Below, in pieces: positions 19,489 to 29,020 of a stretch of DNA of 64,000 nt (its first letter is position 1; each line of letters begins with the position of its first letter). The notes beneath the pieces were generated by a model. The model saw only the letters and a program-made list of their open reading frames with translations, was not told the origin of the DNA and did not search any database. Made by a program: the position numbers and the translations under genes. Source of the stretch: an uncultured Desulfomonile sp. (GTDB lineage Bacteria > Desulfobacterota > Desulfomonilia > Desulfomonilales > Desulfomonilaceae); assembly GCA_903952205.1 (NCBI GenBank), contig CAJBEZ010000095.1, positions 1-64,000 on the forward strand, given 5' to 3'.

Positions 19489-20607
19489 CTACTTACCAGT
19501 GTACGAGAACGGCCAAAGATTAAAATAGTTTTTCAGTTGCCAGTATCTGTACGCAATTCCATTGGGCTCATAAATGAGAAAGAAGATTATCGCTAATCCG
19601 AAGGCGGATTCCTTGAAAAATATTATTTTCGTTGTGACCCAACCCCATTCCGGGTACGAAGTCATTAGTATATCGCTAAGTCCAAGGACTGATATTTCCA
19701 GCAACTTGAACACTATGACTACGAAAGCCGACCCGAATACAATCCCCTGTATACTTCCCACACCGCCGATCAGAATGATTCCCACCCACAGAAGAGAATA
19801 GAACCATTCGTAATTTTCGGGGCTGACAAAGAATAGCGCGCTGATCCAGAAGGCCCCGGCTATGCCCGCAAAAAAGCCTGACACAAAGAACGCCAGCAGT
19901 TTATATACGACAATGTTGACCCCCATCGTCTCAGCGGCGATATCGTTGTCACGTATGGCTATCCATGCCCTACCCATTTTAGAGCGAAGCAGATTACCCA
20001 TCGCAACGAGGCATATCAAAACTAGTATAACAGAGAAATAATAGATCTTTTCATCACTATCTATAACCCATGGGCCGATTTTTATGATACCGGGGGGAAG
20101 AGGAAAAGACTGTTCCCGACCCCCTATCTTGCTCAACTGGGTGATCACCAGACGTAATGTTATCCACTGGGCGGCCATCGTGGTCATAATCAGGTAAAAA
20201 CCTTTGACCCTTGCCGACGGTAAACCGAATAGAACCGACCAAAGGGCGGCGGCAAACCCGGCGCAAACAATGCTGATCGGATAAACGAGGCCAGCGTCCA
20301 CCATAAACTGAGGCCAAGGAAGAAAAAGGACCATCATGGCGCTGGTGTATCCTCCAACAGCCACAAACGCGGCGTGCCCCAGCGTGATTTGTCCACAATA
20401 ACCGATAAGAAGCTGTACTCCGAGCGCGGCCAGGATGTAATAATTGATTGTGTAAAAAACGCTCATCCACTGGGAACCGACGATGTATGGGGCGGCTGCC
20501 AGCAACACTACCATGAAGATCATCTTGCCTTTTATAAAATTTGTACGCCACCACTTCTGATCATCCGCGTAGGACTCAAAATAAGTTCCACAAGGTAGAT
20601 AGCTCAT
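19489..20607 (-). CDS. livM: Branched-chain amino-acid type ABC permease (LivM-like)
   Basis: A 372-residue inner-membrane permease with about ten hydrophobic helices. LIGYCGQITLGHAAFVAVGGY and MGRAWIAIRDNDIAAETMGVN are LivM signatures; the second is the coupling helix that contacts the ATPases. The start sits three bases after the livH stop with AAAGGG upstream. Confidence 0.95.
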   Translation of the reverse strand: MSYLPCGTYFESYADDQKWWRTNFIKGKMIFMVVLLAAAPYIVGSQWMSVFYTINYYILAALGVQLLIGYCGQITLGHAAFVAVGGYTSAMMVLFLPWPQFMVDAGLVYPISIVCAGFAAALWSVLFGLPSARVKGFYLIMTTMAAQWITLRLVITQLSKIGGREQSFPLPPGIIKIGPWVIDSDEKIYYFSVILVLICLVAMGNLLRSKMGRAWIAIRDNDIAAETMGVNIVVYKLLAFFVSGFFAGIAGAFWISALFFVSPENYEWFYSLLWVGIILIGGVGSIQGIVFGSAFVVIVFKLLEISVLGLSDILMTSYPEWGWVTTKIIFFKESAFGLAIIFFLIYEPNGIAYRYWQLKNYFNLWPFSYTGK

Positions 20608-20610
20608 CGG

Positions 20611-21513
20611 TTAAACCCTTTCTATACGTTCCCAGCCCCAAAGGCCGTATGGTTTGAATAGGAGAAAGATTACCATGAAAACAAACGGCGCAACCTCTTT
20701 GGACCCCGGAACATAAGCCTCTCCATAGCCACCCGCCAGATTTTGCAAAATGCCTATAGTTATTCCGCCTACAATGGCGCCGGGCACAGAATTCAATCCA
20801 CCCAAGACTACTGCCGGTAAAACCAACAAACCAAGACTGCTGACTGAATAGTTCAGACCGTTGATGTTTCCGAGAAGTGTCCCACCAACCCCCGCTGCCA
20901 TGAACGCGATTGCCCACGCTAGAGCATAGACGAACTTTGCGCTTACACCCAGGGATAGAGCCGCCATTTCATCGTCTGCGCAAGCCTGCATGGACAATCC
21001 CCACCGGGTGTACTTAAAGAAACATATAAAAATCACCATGAGAACCATCGCCGCTATGAAACTCCAAAGATAAACCGCACCTACTGTAATACCCCAGATC
21101 ACAATGGGTTCTATGGAAAAAATTCTGGGCAAAAAGACCTGGGTGTCAGTGTCCCAAATCATAAAAACCAACCCTTTGAAAAAGAAAGAAAGCCCGACTG
21201 TAACCATAATAACGGCCAGAACCGGTTCACCTATCATTTTTCTAAGGAATATCCGCTCAGTTAACAACCCTAAAATTAGGCCGATGATGACAGTGCCGAT
21301 CAGGGCCAACACAAATGCGTAGTTAACCGGCATTATGGTTACGAACTTTTGATAAAAGGCCAGGCAGACGTAGCCGCCAATCATGGTAAGCTCGCCCATT
21401 GCAAGGTTTAACACCCCGGAACATTTGTAAATGAGCACCCAGCCCAGAGAGACGAGAGCAAAGATCGATCCGAGCATCACTCCGGTAACTATTAGTTGAA
21501 GAAAGAGTTCCAT
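20611..21513 (-). CDS. livH: Branched-chain amino-acid type ABC permease (LivH-like)
   Basis: A 300-residue inner-membrane permease. GVMLGSIFALVSLGWVLIYKCSGVLNLAMGE and GLSMQACADDEMAALSLGV are LivH signatures, the latter the coupling helix. Its ATG directly abuts the stop of the acyl-CoA ligase gene, so both are in one transcript. Confidence 0.95.
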   Translation of the reverse strand: MELFLQLIVTGVMLGSIFALVSLGWVLIYKCSGVLNLAMGELTMIGGYVCLAFYQKFVTIMPVNYAFVLALIGTVIIGLILGLLTERIFLRKMIGEPVLAVIMVTVGLSFFFKGLVFMIWDTDTQVFLPRIFSIEPIVIWGITVGAVYLWSFIAAMVLMVIFICFFKYTRWGLSMQACADDEMAALSLGVSAKFVYALAWAIAFMAAGVGGTLLGNINGLNYSVSSLGLLVLPAVVLGGLNSVPGAIVGGITIGILQNLAGGYGEAYVPGSKEVAPFVFMVIFLLFKPYGLWGWERIERV

Positions 21514-23469
21514 TTACTTGCTTCCTCCTTCCCTAACATCCTGAAGTCGAATATCTACCTTGATCTTGGAGACCCTTCCATCTTCGTAGTTAATAGTTGT
21601 ATCCATGTGCAGAATCTCTTTGTCACTATAGAGCATGTCTATGATGCTTTTGTACCGATTTTCTACAAACGCTCGACGGATTTTCCTTGTTCGGGTCAAT
21701 TCGTCGTCGTCAGCGTCAAATTCCTTGTAGAGATTGGCGAATCTTCGAATCTTGGCCGATTCTGGAATTGACTTGTTGACATCCCCTATGGCTCTCATTA
21801 TCAGGTCGTAGACCTGGGGGATCTGTGACAATTCGGGGTAGCTCGTGTAATTTATACCGTGATCCTCGGTCCATTTGCCTACCGTGTTGTAATCTATACA
21901 TATAATTGCCGTCACATTAGGCCTGTTGTTACCCACTATTAGGGCCTCCCGTATATAGGGGCTAAATTTCAGGCGGGCCTCGAGAAATTGAGGGGAGAAT
22001 TTGCGACCGTCACTCAGGATCATTACATCCTTCGAACGATCAAAAACAACGAGATGACCATCCTCGTCAATGAACCCCGTATCCCCTGAATAAAGCCATC
22101 CATCTATCAGGGCTTTGGCGGTTTCTTCAGGCGACTTGTAGTAACCTACAAAGACTGATGGACTTTTCGAGAGGATCTCGTCGTTCTCCCCGATCTTTAT
22201 TTCGGTCCGAGGAATAGGAGTCCCAACTGTATCGAACTTTATGTCTCCGTCACGGTGCACAACCGAAATCCCCGCTATTTCAGTTTGTCCATAAATTTGC
22301 TTCAGGTTGACGCCTATCGCGTGGAAGAATCTGAAATGGTCCGGGCCCATCGCCGCTCCACCAGTGTAGGCGTGTCTAACATGGCTTAATCCCAGTTGAT
22401 CCCGCAACTTTGAGAAAAGGCTCCATTCTGCAAGATTTCCCAATATCTTCCAGAGAAACGGAATAGGTTTCTTTTCGAATTTCAGTTCAGCGTTGTGATA
22501 GCCAATCTTCATTCCGAGTTCATAAGTTTTTCTCTTGAGCCAACTAGAATCCAGATACTTTACCTGGACAGTTCTGGTGAACTGCTCATAAAGCCTGGGT
22601 GGAGCAAACATTACGTGAGGTCCTATTTCCCTAACATTGCTCTGAGACGTTTCAGGCTCTTCCGGAAAATTGATCGTGTATCCTATCTGCAGCCCGCACG
22701 AGATGGACATCATCTGTTCGCCTATCCATGCAAATGGCAAGTAAGAAACAAAGTCATCATCAGGTGTGCATGGATCAACTCTCATCAGGTTCTGACCCAT
22801 GGTGAGCATGTTGTAATGGGTTAACAGAGCGCCCTTGGGTAATGAAGTAGTTCCGGATGTATAGAAAAGAAGCGCAATATCCTCGCCTTTTAATTTAGAG
22901 ACAAGGTTATCAAACAGGTCTGGCTCAGCGGCCATCTTCTCTCTGCCCAGCCTCATGACTTCTTCAAGACTTATCAGCATCGGATCATCGTAATGGCGCA
23001 TGCCCTTGGGGTCATCCCAAATTATCTTTTCCAGCTTGGGACAGGAGTCTCTAATAGCCAGAGCCTTATCGACCTCTTCCTGACCTTCAGCGACGTAGAA
23101 CTTGGAGTCAGAGTGATCGACAATATACTTGACTTCCTCCATGAGGCAGTCCTGAAACAGCCAAACACCAACTCCACCTCCGCACATTGCCGCCATTTCA
23201 GTCCACAAGGCTTCGGGCCTGTTGTCGCCAATCATGATTACCTTGTCGCCCTGATTAAGCCCCAGGGACACCAACCCAAGGGTTATCTGCTTAACACTTT
23301 CAAGGTATTGACCCCATGTAACAGGAAGCCAGACGCCATATTCTTTCTCCCTCATCGCCACTTTGGAATCACCAAACTTTTTGGCCTGACTCACAAACAG
23401 CTTGGGTAGAGTCAGGTCGCTGGTAATTTCAATCTCACCCTTGATCCCCTGTTCATCTGCGGCTAACAT
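21514..23469 (-). CDS. AMP-forming acyl-CoA ligase within the liv operon
   Basis: A 651-residue adenylate-forming ligase (PF00501-type, long-chain FadD15-like length). The ATP loop YTSGTTSLPKG, the YGQTE motif, the YSGDTGFIDEDG motif and the catalytic TRKIRR near the C-terminus are all present, so it should be active. The start at 23469 has GGAGG and overlaps livG by 17 bases. Its place between the ABC ATPase and the permeases suggests that it activates the imported compound, which points to a carboxylic acid rather than, or besides, an amino acid. The substrate is not determinable from sequence. Confidence 0.92.
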   Translation of the reverse strand: MLAADEQGIKGEIEITSDLTLPKLFVSQAKKFGDSKVAMREKEYGVWLPVTWGQYLESVKQITLGLVSLGLNQGDKVIMIGDNRPEALWTEMAAMCGGGVGVWLFQDCLMEEVKYIVDHSDSKFYVAEGQEEVDKALAIRDSCPKLEKIIWDDPKGMRHYDDPMLISLEEVMRLGREKMAAEPDLFDNLVSKLKGEDIALLFYTSGTTSLPKGALLTHYNMLTMGQNLMRVDPCTPDDDFVSYLPFAWIGEQMMSISCGLQIGYTINFPEEPETSQSNVREIGPHVMFAPPRLYEQFTRTVQVKYLDSSWLKRKTYELGMKIGYHNAELKFEKKPIPFLWKILGNLAEWSLFSKLRDQLGLSHVRHAYTGGAAMGPDHFRFFHAIGVNLKQIYGQTEIAGISVVHRDGDIKFDTVGTPIPRTEIKIGENDEILSKSPSVFVGYYKSPEETAKALIDGWLYSGDTGFIDEDGHLVVFDRSKDVMILSDGRKFSPQFLEARLKFSPYIREALIVGNNRPNVTAIICIDYNTVGKWTEDHGINYTSYPELSQIPQVYDLIMRAIGDVNKSIPESAKIRRFANLYKEFDADDDELTRTRKIRRAFVENRYKSIIDMLYSDKEILHMDTTINYEDGRVSKIKVDIRLQDVREGGSK

Positions 23470-24253
23470 ACAGATCCTCCACCTCGCCAAGATAGGCCTT
23501 TATAACTTCCGGGTTCTCCTGGATTTCCGCCGGAGTCCCCTCAGCTATTTTGACCCCAAAATTCAAAGCCATCACCCGATCAGACAGATCCATGACAACT
23601 CCCATGTCATGCTCCACAAGGATACAAGTGATGTTCCAACGTTTGTCTTCGTTAATATCAATGATAAAACGAGCCATATCCTCAACTTCTTCAAGGTTCA
23701 ACCCAGCCAATGGTTCATCCAGAAGAATCAATTCCGGTTTTACCGCTAACGCCCTAGCTAACTCGATCCGCTTCTGAAGACCATAAGGAAGCATACCCGT
23801 AACTTCGTTACGAACCGCTTCAATTTCCAGAAGATCTATTATTTCTTCTTCTATAAATTTCCTGGTTTCAATTTCTTCTCTGGATGTCTTCCCCCAATAC
23901 ACGCATGAACTCAACAATCCAGATTTGAGGTGTAAATGCCTCCCAAGTCGAATATTGTCCAGGACAGTCATTCCGCCGAATAATTCGATTTTCTGAAATG
24001 TTCTCGAAAGTCCCATGGCGGCCCTTTTGTGAGGAGAATATTTGGTAATATCAACTCCCTTGAGATGGAGGGTACCTTGCTTTGGGTGGTAAAGACCGTT
24101 GACGCAGTTCATCATACAGGTCTTCCCAGCTCCATTCGGGCCAATTATCGAGAAGATTTCGCCCTTATGCACCTTAAAACTTACATTGGTTAACGCAGCC
24201 ACCCCGTGGAAGGATAAAAAGATGTTTTTGGCCTCAAGTATGACTTCCGACAT
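23453..24253 (-). CDS. livG: Branched-chain amino-acid type ABC transporter ATP-binding protein (LivG-like)
   Basis: A 266-residue ATPase with Walker A GPNGAGKT, a signature region read as LPYGLQKRIELARALA (usual LSYGxQRRLEIARALA) and Walker B LILLDEPLAGLNLEE. The C-terminal LNFGVKIAEGTPAEIQ tail is LivG-type. The start at 24253 follows AGGGGA. It is the first gene of the minus-strand transporter run. Confidence 0.94.
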   Translation of the reverse strand: MSEVILEAKNIFLSFHGVAALTNVSFKVHKGEIFSIIGPNGAGKTCMMNCVNGLYHPKQGTLHLKGVDITKYSPHKRAAMGLSRTFQKIELFGGMTVLDNIRLGRHLHLKSGLLSSCVYWGKTSREEIETRKFIEEEIIDLLEIEAVRNEVTGMLPYGLQKRIELARALAVKPELILLDEPLAGLNLEEVEDMARFIIDINEDKRWNITCILVEHDMGVVMDLSDRVMALNFGVKIAEGTPAEIQENPEVIKAYLGEVEDLYVSRR

Positions 24254-25040
24254 TGAGCGTCCCCTTTTTTGAATCCAGTGGCAGAAATTCAGCTTCCTAA
24301 CGTCCAAACAATCTGTTCTTAACAGTGATTATCCCGGAAAAAAGTGAGTTTCCCAATCCAAATTGCCAATCGGGCTACCTATCGAAAGACGAGAAAATCA
24401 ATGTTATCAAAAACAGTCGCAGCCATCAACTTATTGTTGATTGATCGACTCCAAAACGTATTTGAGTGTCATCAACAGCAAACAGTTTACGCGAATCAAA
24501 AATCAATGTTGATTGATAATCCGAGGCATCTAAATGGCAAACAGCGGCACTTAATAGATCGAAGCGAAACGACTTTGGTCCGTTGCCACTTGAAATAATC
24601 GTATGTTTAGGTTCAAGATTAATTCGATGAGTCATAGATGACCTAATCATGAAGAATCGGGTGTTGAAAAGTCAAGTCGAAAAATGTTATAGGTTAAATG
24701 TTTTTTGAATTTCATCCTGAACTTTCTTTCTATCAGAACGATCTTATATTATAAGGTCTAAAGTCTGCAAACCATTTACTGTAGCCATCTTCATCGTCTA
24801 TGTTATTTGACAATTCAGAGCTAATACGGTCTCGACCCATTACGCAAATTCACTATAATGAATTTGCTTGCAATTAACCGGTTGGCTTTAGTTCTCCGGC
24901 CAATCATGCTCCCTCAAGCAAAGCGATTTTCCTTTTAGGGCCTAAAAAAATGAAAACAGCCTCCCGGAACTTTTTTTGTAAGTCTTTATAGAAAGCGCCA
25001 TTTCTAATTTTATCAGCGTATTACATGGAGGAACATCATA
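24254..25040. other. Divergent intergenic region between liv operon and leucine-degradation operon
   Basis: Nearly 790 bases with no gene I can support. It holds inverted repeats near the liv side, ATCAAC/GTTGAT at 24425-24441 and ATCAA/TTGAT at 24502-24513, and a perfect dyad around a -10 box at 24844-24867. It is AT-rich and probably regulatory for both operons. Confidence 0.6.
24831..24867 (+). promoter_or_regulatory. Promoter embedded in a perfect inverted repeat
   Basis: GCAAATTCA (24844-24852) and TGAATTTGC (24859-24867) are perfect nine-base arms around a six-base centre. TATAAT at 24854-24859 lies in the dyad, and TCGACC at 24832-24837 stands 16 bases before it as a possible -35. A repressor bound to the dyad would block the downstream operon. 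The leader to the first ATG would be about 175 bases. Confidence 0.6.
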
Positions 25041-25832
25041 ATGTCTGAAGAGAACGCCCTGTTGAAAGACTGCCGTAACGGAGTGTTAATTCTGACCATC
25101 AACCGCCCCAACGCGTTAAATTGTTTTGACATGAGTCTGCTCAAGACTTTCCGAGCTACAATAGAAGAACTGACTTTTGACCGAACAATTAAAGTCGTGA
25201 TCATAACTGGTTCAACAGAGGGCAAAAATGCCTTCAGCACTGGAGCTGACCTCAAGGAACGGGCCGGAATGAGCCCGGACCAGGTGAGGCTTTATATTCA
25301 GACAATAAGGGATTTGTTTACTTCTGTTGAGGAGTTACCCAAACCAGTGATCGCAGCGGTCAATGGTTATGCTTTTGGGGGAGGCCTGGAACTGGCGCTG
25401 GCCTGTGATATCAGGATTGCTTCGAAAAGCGCAATAGTAGGACTGACCGAAACGTCTCTGGCCGTAATCCCTGGCGCTGGAGGAACCCAGCGGCTGCCCA
25501 GGGTAGTTGGAATAGCGAGAGCCAAGGACATGATTTTCAGGGCGAGACGGATTTCGGCTCAGGAAGGGCAGGATTATGGTTTATTTTCAGAGGTCACAGA
25601 ACCGGAAAATCTCTTGAAAAGGGCGTTGGAAATAGCGGATGAGGTGGCTCAGAACGGTCCGATAGCATTATCCCAGGCAAAGTTCGCCATTAACAAGGGC
25701 GTTGAAGTTAGTCTGCCGATGGGCCTTGCCATAGAATCCAACGCATACTCTATTACCATTCCAACCAAGGACAGAACAGAAGGCCTGACAGCCTTTAGAG
25801 AAAAAAGAAAACCCGTGTATACTGGTGAGTGA
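25041..25832 (+). CDS. Enoyl-CoA hydratase, methylglutaconyl-CoA hydratase type
   Basis: A 263-residue crotonase-family protein. FSTGADLKERAGMS and NGYAFGGGLELALACDIRIAS give the two oxyanion-hole strands; GLTETSLAVIPGAGGTQRLPR carries the catalytic Glu. The C-terminal stretch TIPTKDRTEGLTAFREKR is very close in wording to human AUH, the 3-methylglutaconyl-CoA hydratase. With the HMG-CoA-lyase-like gene next, the reaction is probably 3-methylglutaconyl-CoA to HMG-CoA in leucine breakdown. The start has GGAGGAACATCATA upstream. Confidence 0.9.
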   Translation: MSEENALLKDCRNGVLILTINRPNALNCFDMSLLKTFRATIEELTFDRTIKVVIITGSTEGKNAFSTGADLKERAGMSPDQVRLYIQTIRDLFTSVEELPKPVIAAVNGYAFGGGLELALACDIRIASKSAIVGLTETSLAVIPGAGGTQRLPRVVGIARAKDMIFRARRISAQEGQDYGLFSEVTEPENLLKRALEIADEVAQNGPIALSQAKFAINKGVEVSLPMGLAIESNAYSITIPTKDRTEGLTAFREKRKPVYTGE

Positions 25833-25847
25833 AGGGAGGACAACAAA

Positions 25848-26987
25848 ATGGGCTTATACGAAATGGACTATCCGAAAAAAGTTCAAATCGGCGACATAAC
25901 CGTTCGAGATGGATTTCAACATGAAGAGATCTGGATTCCAACAGAAGCCAAGCTGTTTTATCTTGAAGAACTTATTCTCTGCGGAATCAAACACCTTGAA
26001 GTTACAAACTTGGGAAATCCGAGATCCATGCCACAGTTCAAAGACGCGGAAGAGCTGTTCAAGAAACTCAGAGATTCCAAAAAATTGTCACGTGCGGGAA
26101 TTAACTGGAATGACGTCACCCTAACCGCAATCACAATTCGCGAGAAAGCGGTCGACAGGGCTATTGCCGCCAAGAAAGAAGGTTGGGGGCCTGACCGCAT
26201 TTTGATGATGGTTTCAACGGATGAAGAACACCACTTCGCCAATTCGGGAACCACTCTTCCAGCTTATTGGGAAGAGGCCAAACGTTGCATTGAAAAGGCT
26301 TCCGATGCAGGAATTAAAATGAACGGCACAGTCTCAACAATTTGGGGCTCTCCAATTTCAGGTCCGACAAAGCTGGAAGACGCTGTGGAATTCACTAAGC
26401 GATGGCTAGAAATTGGAGCGCACGATATCGAACATGCGGACCATGACGGAAGCGCGCCTCCAAACCAGGTTTACAAATACTTTTCGATGATTGTGGACGC
26501 AATCCCGGACAAAAAATTGCATGTAGCGCATTTTCATGTTACGCGCGGATGGGGAACGGCCAATTGCTTGGCGGCGCTTCAGGCTGGAATAGAGATCTTT
26601 GAAGCCACTTTAGGAGGACTTGGTGGTCAACCGGCCAACTTCCTTGACAGGGTCCCGGTAGGTGGAACGGGATCATATTATTATCGGGATCCAAATGTAG
26701 TCGGTTTACAGTGTATTGAGGACATGACCGTCATGATGGACGAAATGGGAATTGACACAGGCATTGATGTGGACAGACTGCTGGATCTTGGATCAATGAT
26801 GGAGAAAACCATAGGTCGAAGATTGCGGTCAGAATCTATCTTGAATCGCAGAATACCGAAAGAACCCAGATTGGAGTTTCAAAGGAAAGGCCTCGCCGAA
26901 TTGAAGCAAAAGTTCGGAGAGTCTCCAGATCAGAAAATACCGGGCACATGGCCCGCAGAATCGACCTACAAACCTAGGGAGGATTGA
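25848..26987 (+). CDS. HMG-CoA lyase-like DRE-TIM metallolyase, divergent
   Basis: A 379-residue protein of the HMG-CoA lyase/pyruvate carboxyltransferase family. IGDITVRDGFQHEE carries the metal-binding Asp and catalytic Arg, and AHFHVTRGWGTAN has the HxH metal ligands. Two usual HMG-CoA lyase features are changed: HCHDTYG is HFHVTRG, and the catalytic-loop GLGGCP is GLGGQP, so the lid Cys is absent. Context, with methylglutaconyl-CoA hydratase before and acetoacetyl-CoA synthetase after, argues for cleavage of HMG-CoA or a close analogue. It might instead use another 3-hydroxy-3-methyl acyl-CoA. Confidence 0.85.
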   Translation: MGLYEMDYPKKVQIGDITVRDGFQHEEIWIPTEAKLFYLEELILCGIKHLEVTNLGNPRSMPQFKDAEELFKKLRDSKKLSRAGINWNDVTLTAITIREKAVDRAIAAKKEGWGPDRILMMVSTDEEHHFANSGTTLPAYWEEAKRCIEKASDAGIKMNGTVSTIWGSPISGPTKLEDAVEFTKRWLEIGAHDIEHADHDGSAPPNQVYKYFSMIVDAIPDKKLHVAHFHVTRGWGTANCLAALQAGIEIFEATLGGLGGQPANFLDRVPVGGTGSYYYRDPNVVGLQCIEDMTVMMDEMGIDTGIDVDRLLDLGSMMEKTIGRRLRSESILNRRIPKEPRLEFQRKGLAELKQKFGESPDQKIPGTWPAESTYKPRED

Positions 26988-26988
26988 T

Positions 26989-28938
26989 ATGACCCCTCTT
27001 TGGTCCCCTCCATTGGACAGAATAGAAAATTCGAATCTTGTTCGATTTATGAAAGTGGTAAACACAAAGTTCACTCTAACTTTGTCAAATTACCATGAGC
27101 TGTATCAGTGGTCGATAGATAATCGAGAGGACTTCTGGGAGAGTGTGTGGGAATTTGGAGGCATTGTAGCATCCAAACCATACGAAAAAGTACTCGAGGA
27201 TTCTCCTGAAATGCTAGGGGCCAAGTGGTTTTTGGGGGCAAAACTCAATTTCGCTGAAAATCTTCTCCGATTCAAGGACGATCATGTAGCCCTGGTGTTT
27301 AAGGGAGAGAACCTGCCTGTTCGTAAGATGACCTACGCCGAACTCTATGACTCGGTGGCTAGAATGGCGGCTGCGATGCGCTCTTCAGGAGTTACGGCAG
27401 GGGACCGAGTGGCGGGATACGTCCCTAATATGAGCGAAACAATCGTGGCAATGCTGGCGGCTACAAGTATCGGAGCAATCTGGTCGTCGTGTTCGCCGGA
27501 TTTTGGTATCAAGGGAGTGCTCGACCGTTTCGGTCAAATAGAACCCAAGATACTCTTCACTGCGAATGGATATTATTACAACGGTAAGAGTCATGATTGC
27601 CTGGAGAAAATATCAGGGATTATAAAGGAACTCCCGAGTATTCAAAAGATTGTGGTCATCCCTTATACACAGGAAAAACCCGATTTGAGCCGGGTTCCAA
27701 ACGCAGTTTTGTTCCAAGATTTCATGTCTAAGGAAAAAGGCCTATCCATAGAATTTGAACAGCTCCCATTTGATCATCCCGTTTACATAATGTACTCCTC
27801 GGGAACAACCGGGTTACCGAAATGCATGGTTCATGGAGCGGGTGGGACATTGATCCAGCATCTTAAGGAGCACCTGTTCCATTGTGATCTCAAGCGTTCC
27901 GACAAGATCTACTATTTTACAACGTGTGGTTGGATGATGTGGAACTGGTTGGTCAGTGGTCTTGCAATTGGTGCTACTGTAATCCTTTTTGACGGTTCCC
28001 CTTTCTATCCCGACTCAGGGGCCATTTTCAAACTGGCTGAAGAAGAAGGCATGACAATTTTTGGAACAAGCGCCAGATATATATCGGCAATTGAGAAAGA
28101 CGGGCTCAAACCAAGGGAACTTTATGATCTATCTTCTCTGCGTATGATGTGTTCAACCGGATCTCCATTGGCGGAGGAAAGTTTTGGTTACGTTTACAGG
28201 GATATAAAAGAGGACATAAACCTGGCGTCTATTTCGGGAGGAACGGACATAGTGTCGTGTTTTGCCTTGGGATGTCCGATACTACCAGTTTACGAAGGTG
28301 AACTTCAGTGCCGTGGGTTGGGTATGAAGATCCAGGCTTTTAGCGGATATGGAAAGCCTGTTCTGGGCGAACAGGGAGAACTGGTTTGCACTGCGTCATT
28401 TCCTTCCATGCCGGTATATTTCTGGAACGATCCGGATTTAAAGAAATACAGGTCAGCCTATTTCTCTATTTTCCCTAACGTTTGGCATCACGGCGATTAT
28501 GTAGAAATAACGCTACATGGAGGAGTCAAGATTTATGGTCGGTCGGACGCCACCTTAAATCCTTCAGGCGTAAGAATTGGCACGGCCGAAATATATCGTC
28601 AGGTCGAATCTTTAGACGAGATCGTTGACAGTATTGTCGTTGGTCAGGACTGGGACAATGACGTGAGGGTGTTGCTTTTTGTAAAAACGGCCGCAGGCAT
28701 AGAACTTGACGAAGCCCTAAAACAAAAAATTAAAAAGACCATCAGGGAGAATACAACTCCCAGGCATGTGCCCGCTCTGATTCTTTCTATTGATGAAATC
28801 CCGGTTACTTTAAACGGTAAGAAAGTCGAACTGGCGGTTAGAAATGTAATTGAGGGAAAACCCGTTACGAATAAGGACGCTCTAGCCAACCCGGGAGTGC
28901 TTGATCAGTTTGCAAAGATACCAGAACTCAAAAAGTAA
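26989..28938 (+). CDS. Acetoacetyl-CoA synthetase
   Basis: A 649-residue AMP-forming ligase of AacS type. It begins PLWSPPLDRIENSNL, typical of acetoacetyl-CoA synthetase, and has the ATP loop MYSSGTTGLPKC, SISGGTD in the place of the Y-G-x-T-E motif, the HGDYVEI motif and the catalytic VTLNGKKVE near the C-terminus. It converts acetoacetate, ATP and CoA to acetoacetyl-CoA, the natural step after HMG-CoA cleavage. It begins one base after the previous stop, with GGGAGG before it. Confidence 0.93.
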   Translation: MTPLWSPPLDRIENSNLVRFMKVVNTKFTLTLSNYHELYQWSIDNREDFWESVWEFGGIVASKPYEKVLEDSPEMLGAKWFLGAKLNFAENLLRFKDDHVALVFKGENLPVRKMTYAELYDSVARMAAAMRSSGVTAGDRVAGYVPNMSETIVAMLAATSIGAIWSSCSPDFGIKGVLDRFGQIEPKILFTANGYYYNGKSHDCLEKISGIIKELPSIQKIVVIPYTQEKPDLSRVPNAVLFQDFMSKEKGLSIEFEQLPFDHPVYIMYSSGTTGLPKCMVHGAGGTLIQHLKEHLFHCDLKRSDKIYYFTTCGWMMWNWLVSGLAIGATVILFDGSPFYPDSGAIFKLAEEEGMTIFGTSARYISAIEKDGLKPRELYDLSSLRMMCSTGSPLAEESFGYVYRDIKEDINLASISGGTDIVSCFALGCPILPVYEGELQCRGLGMKIQAFSGYGKPVLGEQGELVCTASFPSMPVYFWNDPDLKKYRSAYFSIFPNVWHHGDYVEITLHGGVKIYGRSDATLNPSGVRIGTAEIYRQVESLDEIVDSIVVGQDWDNDVRVLLFVKTAAGIELDEALKQKIKKTIRENTTPRHVPALILSIDEIPVTLNGKKVELAVRNVIEGKPVTNKDALANPGVLDQFAKIPELKK

Positions 28939-28954
28939 ACAGGTGTGTTGTTTG

Positions 28955-28988
28955 GAGTCCGCCGAAGTGTATGTTCAGCGGCGGGCTC
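28955..28988. terminator. Hairpin between convergent genes, probable bidirectional terminator
   Basis: GAGTCCGCCG (28955-28964) and CGGCGGGCTC (28979-28988) form a ten-pair stem with one G-T wobble and a 14-base loop. The T tail is weak on either side. It stands between the ends of the acetoacetyl-CoA synthetase and thermonuclease genes. Confidence 0.55.
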
Positions 28989-29020
28989 TATTATCTCAAC
29001 TGTTGTGACCATCATCACAT

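Noticed and set aside
24426-24650. 74-codon minus-strand frame in the liv/leucine intergenic region
   Set aside because: No ribosome binding site and no family; the region looks regulatory.
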